5,291 bases of DNA from Euryarchaeota archaeon UBA170. GTDB lineage: Archaea > Thermoplasmatota > Poseidoniia > Poseidoniales > Thalassarchaeaceae. Below the pieces are notes generated by a model. That model was not told the DNA's origin and ran no database searches. It worked only from the letters and a program-made list of their open reading frames with translations. The translations under genes and the position numbers were made by a program. The stretch covers positions 1-5,291 of the forward strand of contig DALF01000054.1 of the NCBI GenBank assembly GCA_002499345.1. Reading direction: 5' to 3'. The stretch's first letter is position 1, and each line of letters begins with the position of its first letter. Positions 1-5,291 of this stretch are shown here, piece by piece.

Positions 1-1168
1 AGCTAGATAAGTCATCAACGAGAACATGGTGTGCTGAACCGATTACAGCAGCCTCGTTTTCTATATTCCTGACAGATCTTACAATCCTTCTCCTCTCCAT
101 CTCGAAGTCTCTCTCAGTCCACCCGGCCAAGTCCCCACCAACAAACTCAGGCGCACACAATCTCACGGCCTTCTCTTCCGTCATCGATGACATGGCGCCC
201 CTATCGCCAATTCCTCCAATCCAGAGTGGCCCAGAAATTCTGGCGTCTCTCCGTTCAACAGGATGCGATAGCGGGAGGAGGCACGTCATCGGGAGACTAC
301 TCAAGGAATAGTTCGGGTGCAGGCCAGACTCTATTGATGCCACCACCTCTTCATAGGTAGGGGAGTGAACCCTCCACCCAAGGTTGTCCTCCACGGCATT
401 GGCCCCCTCCCTACTCTTGCGAACTCTAGCTGATACTCTCAAATGATGTGAGTCCCAGATAGAGAGAAGGGGCTCAATACACCTATCGTGCCTAGCCGCA
501 TTACTTGCAAGACTAGCTAGCATCACCCTTAGGGCCGAGTCATGTGCGAGCCCATCAGTCCTCACTCTAGCGCCATACCTCCTCAGCATCGCGCCTCGTG
601 AAGAACCAGTCAGAGCCGCGGTATCAGTCGCGCTGACTTCTATCACACCGCTCCTCGCTAAGGACTGAATCGCCGAATCAAGGAATGGGAGGGGGGATCC
701 AAAGGGATCAATATCAACCCAATGCCTACCATGGGAAAGAACCAGTTTTCGAAGATCACCCACCGAACTTGATAGCTCCCCCCCGCCATGCATAGGTGGA
801 AACTCCAAATGACTCCCCATCGCCCAGCTCAGAGCATCCGAGTCCAAGTCTGAGATAGTTACATCAAGCCGCCTTGCATTTTCTACTGGGAGCTCATTTA
901 GCCACCTTCTTGCACGTAGCCCTCCCGCTGACAAGCCATCCAAGGCGTATACTGCCCCATCTCCAAGCATACCACTTTCCATGGCGTAGTCCAGCAGGAG
1001 AACACTCCTCGTTCTGCTTCCAGACATGGCTGGATTCAGAAATACCCCACCACTTCGTCGAGAAACCGGGCCGCTTCTCTCTGAGTCAGGTCTCTCAGAC
1101 ACCCTCATTAGGGTACGTCCTTCTCTATGGATTACGCCAGGCCACCCTTCTGGCTCCTCTCCCCTCAT
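1..1168 (-). CDS. trm1: tRNA (guanine26-N2)-dimethyltransferase Trm1, 3' end outside window
   Basis: Trm1 uses S-adenosylmethionine to make N2,N2-dimethylguanosine at position 26 of tRNAs. The minus-strand frame is open for 389 codons from an ATG at 1168 and runs off the left edge. Seen: an N-terminal segment (EGRTLMRV, about residues 16-23), VFLNPAM (42-48), the SAM-binding loop LDGLSAGGLRARR (76-88), an acidic strand end SDLD (106-109), the hallmark DIDPFGSPLPFLDSA (152-166), ATDTAALTG (180-188), LRRYGA (195-200), IEPLLSIW (231-238) and GPLWIGG (313-319). Archaeal Trm1 is about 380 residues; by alignment from memory some 55-60 residues are missing. The ATG at 1168 is preferred because the family's short N-terminal strand starts just after it. 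A GTG at 1213 and an ATG at 1108 are in frame, but the first lies inside a hairpin and the second removes that strand. Odd: the family's LCG and CHE motifs read LTG and AHD here. Trm1 lies 47 bp after purM and is probably co-transcribed with it. Confidence 0.9.
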   Translation of the reverse strand, partial: MRGEEPEGWPGVIHREGRTLMRVSERPDSERSGPVSRRSGGVFLNPAMSGSRTRSVLLLDYAMESGMLGDGAVYALDGLSAGGLRARRWLNELPVENARRLDVTISDLDSDALSWAMGSHLEFPPMHGGGELSSSVGDLRKLVLSHGRHWVDIDPFGSPLPFLDSAIQSLARSGVIEVSATDTAALTGSSRGAMLRRYGARVRTDGLAHDSALRVMLASLASNAARHDRCIEPLLSIWDSHHLRVSARVRKSREGANAVEDNLGWRVHSPTYEEVVASIESGLHPNYSLSSLPMTCLLPLSHPVERRDARISGPLWIGGIGDRGAMSSMTEEKAVRLCAPEFVGGDLAGWTERDFEMERRRIVRSVRNIENEAAVIGSAHHVLVDDLSS

Positions 1169-1196
1169 GGTATCCGGAAGCGTCCATGACAAAAGG

Positions 1197-1221
1197 TATT
1201 GACTGTGGAACACAATCAATA
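1197..1221 (-). promoter_or_regulatory. RNA hairpin over the purM stop codon, purM-trm1 junction
   Basis: On the minus-strand transcript the arms UAUUGAUUGUG and CACAGUCAAUA pair over all 11 positions (one G-U wobble) around a three-base UUC loop. The purM stop codon UGA lies in the first arm, and the second arm is followed by CCUUUUG. On the plus strand the same arms contain a C-A mismatch, so the structure is better on the minus-strand RNA, where the genes are read. It may reduce read-through into trm1, mark a processing site, or protect the purM 3' end. The U-run of four is short for a terminator, so no single role is assigned. Confidence 0.5.
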
Positions 1222-2325
1222 GCTATCGAACCTAACCAATGAATCGATATGGGTGACAACTCGTCCGTTATCTGTCACTGAGCCCACTATGCTAGTGCCC
1301 GCCAACCTTTCGGAAATCCACTCTAAAACTGAATCAGAAGAATCCTTAGAGACCGCGATTACCATTCCCATTCCCATGTTGAAAGTTCTATGCATCTCCT
1401 TGGAGTCCACAAAACCATTCAATGCCAGCCATTCAAACTCTGGATGAGGTGGAAGTGGATTTTCGATGTGCCAACCCAGACTGTCGTGTAGACGAAGAAG
1501 ATTCGATAGACCACCCCCAGTAATGTGGGCTATCGCCTTGATCTCAGACAGTTCACAGGGACCAGCCCCTCCCCTGCACTCCAATATCAGATCGATAACT
1601 GGATTAACATAAATTCTAGTCGGGTTTAGTAACACCTCTCCTAGGCTAATCTTACCTCTAGAATCTGGAAAGCGCTCTATCTCTCTCCCCGGATGAAAGG
1701 TATCAAATGGAGCTTCCTCAAACAAAGAAAGACCGCTCCTTTCGATGATTGCTCTAACCAGGGAGTATCCGTTCGAATGAATGCCGCTACTCGGTAATCC
1801 AATTAGGACGTCGCCATTCTCTAGTCCTTCTCCCGTAATCGCCTCCCCCTTCGGAAACCAACCCAACGCAGTCCCAGACAAATCCAACTCTTTCACAATT
1901 CCCGGAAGAGTAGCTGTCTCACCGCCCGCTAATGTAACTCTTGACCTAGAGCAACCTTCCGAGAGAGACGCTCCCAATACCGCATGAACAGAAGGATCCG
2001 TTTTCGGGGTGGCGATGTAGTCCACAAATGCCACAGGCTCCGCTCCAACACATATGAGGTCATTCACGTTCATGGCTATACAGTCAATTCCAACTCCCTC
2101 CAGACGCCCCATCCGATTAGCAATCTGCAATTTTGAACCAACCCCGTCAGTGGCCAATGCCAGCCTTGAGTCTCCAAACTCAATAATCCCCCCGAAACCA
2201 CCGGGAAGAGGCACAGGAGCGCCAATCTCTCCCTTCTTCCTAACGGAATTAGCCAGGGAGCCAATTAGGCTTGAGACCGCTTCAGCTTCTGAATCAATGT
2301 CCACTCCACTACTAGCATAGTCCAT
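1216..2325 (-). CDS. purM: Phosphoribosylformylglycinamidine cyclo-ligase (AIR synthetase)
   Basis: PurM closes the imidazole ring of FGAM with ATP to give aminoimidazole ribonucleotide, the fifth step of de novo purine synthesis, in the cytosol. The product is 369 residues, slightly longer than the usual ~345. Family landmarks from the ATG: DYASSGVDID (2-11), PGGFGG (41-46), ATDGVGSKL (58-66), GIDCIAMNVNDLICVGAEP (79-97), GGETATLPG (134-142), GDVLIGLPSSGIHSNGYSLV (171-190), LNPTRIYVNP (233-242), AHITGGGLSNLLRL (266-279) and TFNMGMGM (314-321). Both the glycine-rich ATP-binding parts and the dimer-core segments are present, so it should be active. The ATG at 2325 fits the family's start (short residue, then Y-x-x-x-GVDID) and has GGTG five bases ahead. 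In-frame GTGs at 2340 and 2352 are possible, the latter giving 378 residues; a TAA lies just above it. Trm1 follows in the same direction. The lipoprotein gene diverges upstream. Confidence 0.97.
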   Translation of the reverse strand: MDYASSGVDIDSEAEAVSSLIGSLANSVRKKGEIGAPVPLPGGFGGIIEFGDSRLALATDGVGSKLQIANRMGRLEGVGIDCIAMNVNDLICVGAEPVAFVDYIATPKTDPSVHAVLGASLSEGCSRSRVTLAGGETATLPGIVKELDLSGTALGWFPKGEAITGEGLENGDVLIGLPSSGIHSNGYSLVRAIIERSGLSLFEEAPFDTFHPGREIERFPDSRGKISLGEVLLNPTRIYVNPVIDLILECRGGAGPCELSEIKAIAHITGGGLSNLLRLHDSLGWHIENPLPPHPEFEWLALNGFVDSKEMHRTFNMGMGMVIAVSKDSSDSVLEWISERLAGTSIVGSVTDNGRVVTHIDSLVRFDSY

Positions 2326-2389
2326 CGGCGCACCACTCACGATGCTCCGCACGTGTTATCGCTCATGATACTCTCGCTTGCCATGCTCA

Positions 2390-2407
2390 GTTATACTCGA
2401 TAAAAAA
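2390..2407 (-). promoter_or_regulatory. Possible TATA-like elements for purM
   Basis: Read on the minus strand this stretch contains TTTTTATC followed by GTATAACT. Either would place an archaeal transcription start about 25 bases further on, near 2366-2375, leaving a purM leader of about 40-50 bases to the ATG at 2325. Neither is a close match to the consensus, so this is a positional guess. Confidence 0.25.
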
Positions 2408-2424
2408 CAAGATTAAGAGCCGAT

Positions 2425-2462
2425 TTCTCAAAAAACGCGTTTTTTTGACTTTTTTTTGAGAA
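2425..2462. repeat. Inverted repeat with central 16-bp palindrome, candidate operator
   Basis: AAAAAACGCGTTTTTT (2430-2445) is a perfect palindrome. Overlapping it, TTCTCAAAAAA (2425-2435) and TTTTTTGAGAA (2452-2462) are perfect 11-bp inverted arms. The repeat ends only four bases before the plus-strand TATA-like element (2466-2480), a position where a bound dimeric regulator could block or assist TBP/TFB. It lies upstream of both divergent genes, so a terminator role is unlikely. No known regulator is assigned from the sequence. Confidence 0.45.
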
Positions 2463-2465
2463 TCT

Positions 2466-2480
2466 CTATAACATATATAC
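2466..2480 (+). promoter_or_regulatory. TATA-like promoter element of the lipoprotein gene
   Basis: The A/T run CTATAACATATATAC lies 34 bases before the ATG at 2514. With the usual archaeal spacing of about 25 bases, transcription would start near 2500 and give a short leader of about 14 bases. That leader includes GTGA (2503-2506) seven bases before the start codon, a weak match to the archaeal GGTGA ribosome binding site. Confidence 0.5.
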
Positions 2481-2513
2481 GTCGTCGTGCGGGCACTGGG
2501 ACGTGAGTTTCTA

Positions 2514-5291
2514 ATGAATAACAACAAGATGATTGCAATGATGCTTACCATGAGCATGCTGGCGGCAGCTTTCGCCGGATGCCTTGGTGGGGATGATGAA
2601 GACGACACACCTGACTGGTCCATTTCGATGGCCAGTGACGTTAGTGCCGACTTCGTGGAGTCCGCATGGGACCCCATCATACCCAACCTGAATGACGCCG
2701 ATATGTGTGACGCTATCATATCAGCGATGACGAAGACTGACGAGCGAGAGCAAGTTGTCGACTTCACCAGGGCCTACTACACAAGTAGCCAGGGTGTAAT
2801 CGGCGGATCTGGCGCCGCTTCAATCAGTGCCGTCGCAGACCTGAACGCAGAAGGTACCACAATTGGTGTGCAGTCCGGAACAACTTCCGACTTGTACGCA
2901 CAAGAAAACCTTGGTGCCGCTACGATCAGCGCATACGACGATTTCCCTTCGGTAATCGCCGCTTTGAATAACGGCGACGTACACTACGCTATGGGTGATG
3001 CTCCTGTTCTATCCCTAGAGGGTACCTTGATGGTAACCTTCTCGGATGAGAACTTCGGTATGGCTGTCCAGGGGGACTCCTCCGGAGAGCTACTGGGCGC
3101 ACTGAACATGGCAATTGGTGCTATGGTTGACTCTGGTGAGTACGACCTGATCTACGGCGCCAGTTTCGATGGTGCAGTGACCCTAGCCGATGACACCACA
3201 ATGGACACAGCAACTTCCTACCCAGTACCAACTGAGGGAAGCGATCTGACAGCCGTTCTGGAGTCTGGAAGCCTAAGACTCTGCACAGACCCGTTCTACC
3301 CTCCATTCGAGAGCTACGATGACTCGGGTGCGGTAGTGGGATTCGACGCTGACATAGCACACGCTGTGGCAGACGAGATCGCAGCCCACTACATGGGAGC
3401 AGCTAACCCAATGTTCATGGCTCCTGTAGCTGATGTAGAAATCAAGATTGGAACGATGTATGATACTACTGGTGGACTTGCGTCCTACGCAACTGGTTTC
3501 GAATACGCTGTTAATCAAGCGTTTACTGATCTGAATGCTATGGACGATGGATACCACTTCGTCAACGTTTACGCGGATTCAGGCGGTGCTAACGGACAAG
3601 TAGCTACTGACGGTGCTAACAGCCTTGTTAGCGCAGGTGTCGTGGCAGTAGTCGGAGCCGCAAGCTCCGGAGCCTCGACCGCAGCTAACGCTGTTCTTTC
3701 ACAAGCGGGCGTCCCTATGATATCCTTCGCTAGCACTGCTCCGAGCCTAAGTGACTCGACAGCATACCCTCATTTCTTCAGGGTAGTGCCTAGTGACGCT
3801 TTGCAGGGCGAGGCACTTGCCGACCTTGTTACTAGCCAAGGATACACAAGTACGGCCATTATCGCCCAGAACGATGCTTATGGAGCCGGTCTAGCAGATG
3901 CATTCGATGCCAACTTCGACGGTACTACATGCGCTAGGTATGACTTCAACCAGGCAGAATTCAATGCAGCCGCAATGACAACCGAAGCAATTCAAGCAGT
4001 TACGGATGCGTCGATGACATGTGACTCGGTAATCTTCATGACCTACCCTGACACAGGCGCTCAGTTCCTCGGAGCCATGTACCAAGCTGGTGCGAGCCTA
4101 CCTTCATTCGGAGGAGACGGAATGGCAGGAGCCGCCGCACTGACGCCTTTCGGTGAAAACTCAGCTCTAGCAAACGGAATGATGACAACCTCCCCAAGGG
4201 CAGGCTCATCATCCGGTGACTTCCCTGCTACATGTGAAGCAGACGCGGTATGCTCGGCTGGAATATACACCTCAGAAGCATATGACGCTGTAATGATTGC
4301 AGCACACGCCGCAAAGATGGAAGACGGCGCCAACATGCACATGCACATACCCATGGTCGGGAGCGGCGATGGATATGCAGGTGCAAGCGGCACCCACGTC
4401 TTCTTGGCTAACGGAGATGTAGCTGGATCCGGATATGATGTCTGTACTTTCGCAATAGTTCCAACATACGGGGACTACGTGAACTGCATGCACACCTGGG
4501 ACGCAGTAAACGGCGTCGCGGCCACACCATTCGCTGGTGTGACCGTGAAGATCGGATTCATGGGAGACGCTACCAGTCCAGCTATAGGCGAGCTTTGGCC
4601 GTCATTCCAGGCAGCAGCTGGGCTATCCGCACAGCTGGCTAACGCGATTGGATACAGTAACAATGTCCAGTTCGAGGTAGTTTTCGCTGACTCGGGATGC
4701 AATGGATATGAGACAACATCTACTGGTGCATCAGCCGCACAGACCTTGGTCGATGCAGGAGTATGGGGAGTTGTAGGAGCAGCATGCTCCGGAGCTTCCA
4801 AGGCAGCAAACGCCATACTTTCAGAAGCTGGAATACCAATGATATCCTATGCTAGCACATCCCCTGATCTGTCTGATGCTACAGCTTACCCAGACTTCTT
4901 CAGGGTAGTTCCAAGCGATGTCGGCCAGGCAGCGGCTCTCAAGGATCTCATGATCATGAACAATGAGGCCCTAACCGCTGATGGGGGAGTCGCAATTATC
5001 GCAGCTGCAGATGATTATACGGCATCCTTGGGTGATTTGTTCACCTCAGAGTGGATAGCCGCTGGAGGAGAAATATGCACAAGATCAGACTACGCCCGAC
5101 CACTCACTGATGTGGCAACCGCGATCCAGTCCACATTGGACAACGGATGCGGGGCAGTCGCTCTCTTTGCATACAACTCTGATGGAGCTGCAATAATTAC
5201 CGAGCTAAGTAGTAGCGCATTCGCAGGCCAGATATATGGTACTGACGGAATAGCATCAGTGACAACCGCTGACTCAATGCAGGATGATCTA
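2514..5291 (+). CDS. Multidomain solute-binding lipoprotein (family-3 pieces plus two LivJ-like domains), 3' end outside window
   Basis: The frame is open for 926 codons with no stop. Residues 1-23 form a lipoprotein signal: one Lys, a Met/Ala-rich core and lipobox FAGC (Cys23), then an acidic linker; the protein should be anchored on the outer face of the membrane. Residues 37-230 match a family-3 amino-acid-binding domain (type II fold) from its second strand onward: WDPIIPNL (52-59), TDER (75-78), VDFTRAYYTSS (82-92), IGVQSGTTSDLY (117-128), NNGDVHYAMGD (152-162). Residues 253-291 carry the missing start, LRLCTDPFYPPFESYD and VGFDADIA. Residues 308-668 are a complete LivJ/LivK-like domain (type I fold): VEIKIG, VVGAASSGAS (379-388), VPMISFAST (400-408), FFRVVPSD (421-428), FGGDG (532-536). 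Residues 676-926 are a second copy, cut at the edge after YGTDG (908-912). Twelve cysteines lie beyond Cys23, an even number that suggests disulfides. Ligands cannot be told; branched-chain or other amino acids are the family expectation. No transporter genes are visible. Confidence 0.88.
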   Translation, partial: MNNNKMIAMMLTMSMLAAAFAGCLGGDDEDDTPDWSISMASDVSADFVESAWDPIIPNLNDADMCDAIISAMTKTDEREQVVDFTRAYYTSSQGVIGGSGAASISAVADLNAEGTTIGVQSGTTSDLYAQENLGAATISAYDDFPSVIAALNNGDVHYAMGDAPVLSLEGTLMVTFSDENFGMAVQGDSSGELLGALNMAIGAMVDSGEYDLIYGASFDGAVTLADDTTMDTATSYPVPTEGSDLTAVLESGSLRLCTDPFYPPFESYDDSGAVVGFDADIAHAVADEIAAHYMGAANPMFMAPVADVEIKIGTMYDTTGGLASYATGFEYAVNQAFTDLNAMDDGYHFVNVYADSGGANGQVATDGANSLVSAGVVAVVGAASSGASTAANAVLSQAGVPMISFASTAPSLSDSTAYPHFFRVVPSDALQGEALADLVTSQGYTSTAIIAQNDAYGAGLADAFDANFDGTTCARYDFNQAEFNAAAMTTEAIQAVTDASMTCDSVIFMTYPDTGAQFLGAMYQAGASLPSFGGDGMAGAAALTPFGENSALANGMMTTSPRAGSSSGDFPATCEADAVCSAGIYTSEAYDAVMIAAHAAKMEDGANMHMHIPMVGSGDGYAGASGTHVFLANGDVAGSGYDVCTFAIVPTYGDYVNCMHTWDAVNGVAATPFAGVTVKIGFMGDATSPAIGELWPSFQAAAGLSAQLANAIGYSNNVQFEVVFADSGCNGYETTSTGASAAQTLVDAGVWGVVGAACSGASKAANAILSEAGIPMISYASTSPDLSDATAYPDFFRVVPSDVGQAAALKDLMIMNNEALTADGGVAIIAAADDYTASLGDLFTSEWIAAGGEICTRSDYARPLTDVATAIQSTLDNGCGAVALFAYNSDGAAIITELSSSAFAGQIYGTDGIASVTTADSMQDDL
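3624..3830 (+). repeat. Core of LivJ-like domain, copy 1 (residues 371-439)
   Basis: These 69 residues align without gaps to residues 745-813 (bases 4746-4952). Counting by eye, 50 of 69 are identical, including AANA, PMIS, AST, TAYP and FFRVVPSD. The segment covers the N-lobe part that in LivJ-type proteins contacts the ligand's backbone. At DNA level only short exact runs remain, for example TTCTTCAGGGTAGT, so the duplication is not recent, or the protein core is under strong constraint. Confidence 0.8.
4746..4952 (+). repeat. Core of LivJ-like domain, copy 2 (residues 745-813)
   Basis: This is the second copy of the 69-residue core, offset by 374 residues (1122 bases) from the first. It differs at ligand-side and structural positions: Cys758 replaces Ser384, Trp751 replaces Val377, and Tyr779 replaces Phe405. 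The downstream part of copy 2 (DDYTASLGDLF, 833-843) diverges more from copy 1 (NDAYGAGLADAF), which suggests the two domains may bind different solutes. Confidence 0.8.

Larger units (their letters stand above)
2326..2513. promoter_or_regulatory. Divergent intergenic region between purM and the lipoprotein gene
   Basis: This 188-bp gap must hold the promoters for both directions. It contains runs of A and T (2401-2457), a perfect palindrome and inverted repeat near its middle, a TATA-like element serving the plus-strand gene, and weaker TATA-like sequence facing purM. It has no tRNA or obvious structured RNA. A 15-codon minus-strand reading frame (2384 to 2337) lies in the presumed purM leader; its reality is doubtful. 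Confidence 0.6.

Noticed and set aside
1169..1213. GTG at 1213 as trm1 start, two bases after the purM stop
   Set aside because: The extra 15 residues match nothing I know in Trm1, and the codon would be paired inside the hairpin. The ATG at 1168 fits the family start.
874..1242. 122-codon plus-strand reading frame
   Set aside because: It lies antisense to trm1 and the purM end, both with clear family motifs, and its translation shows no recognisable domain.
2054..2320. Plus-strand frame opposite the purM start, and similar ones at 1253-1447 and 1781-1987
   Set aside because: They are antisense to strongly conserved purM codons, and the Ser/Pro-rich translations look like shadows.
2430..2460. 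A/T runs read as a transcription terminator
   Set aside because: The genes on both sides diverge from this region, so no transcript from the flanking genes ends here.
2387..2767. 126-codon minus-strand frame across the intergenic region and the lipoprotein signal peptide
   Set aside because: The opposite strand carries a convincing signal peptide, lipobox and binding domain, and this frame shows no family motif.
3654..4790. Short inverted repeats GGAGC...GCTCC (3654-3668) and GGAGCA...TGCTCC (4776-4790) at the same place in both LivJ-like copies
   Set aside because: They encode the conserved Gly-Ala-Ala-Ser/Cys-Ser stretch. The pairing follows from the codons used, and nothing else points to an RNA role.
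3121..4816. Several minus-strand frames of 64-113 codons
   Set aside because: All lie opposite the lipoprotein frame, whose domains are continuous there. The translations are low-complexity or Cys/His-rich shadows.

Overview
The window looks like archaeal chromosome, most likely a marine Thermoplasmatota of the Marine Group II / Poseidoniales type. The reasons are a Trm1-type tRNA dimethyltransferase (mainly archaeal and eukaryotic), a TATA-like element at the expected distance from a start codon, moderate GC with free use of AGG/AGA and ATA codons, and a secreted lipoprotein whose mature end begins Cys-Leu-Gly-Gly followed by an acidic run. This placement comes from gestalt and composition, not from a database comparison.

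Layout. The left 2.3 kb is read from the minus strand and carries two housekeeping genes in transcription order: purM (AIR synthase, about 2325 to 1216), then trm1 (tRNA guanine-26 N2-dimethyltransferase, 1168 to beyond the left edge). They are separated by 47 bp that start with a tight RNA hairpin covering the purM stop codon. A divergent intergenic region (about 2326-2513) holds a perfect 16-bp A/T-flanked CGCG palindrome inside a wider inverted repeat, plus TATA-like elements for both directions. The right 2.8 kb is one uninterrupted plus-strand reading frame, 926 codons in the window and open at the right edge. It encodes a large lipoprotein built from solute-binding domains.

The lipoprotein is the unusual part. 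After the lipobox it has the later three quarters of a family-3 (type II fold) amino-acid-binding domain without its normal beginning. It then has that missing beginning (TDPFYPPFE...VGFDADIA) as a separate piece without a matching end. Two tandem LivJ/LivK-like (type I fold) domains follow, the second cut by the window edge. The two family-3 pieces complement each other almost exactly, so this is either one circularly permuted domain, the relic of two tandem domains, or an assembly error. The two LivJ-like domains are about 72% identical over a 69-residue ungapped core but diverge outside it. A classic LivJ-type cysteine pair is present in the second and absent at both positions in the first.

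No permease or ATPase gene lies in the window, so whether the lipoprotein feeds an ABC importer or acts as a surface sensor cannot be decided here. The minus-strand genes serve purine synthesis and tRNA modification and have no evident functional link to it.
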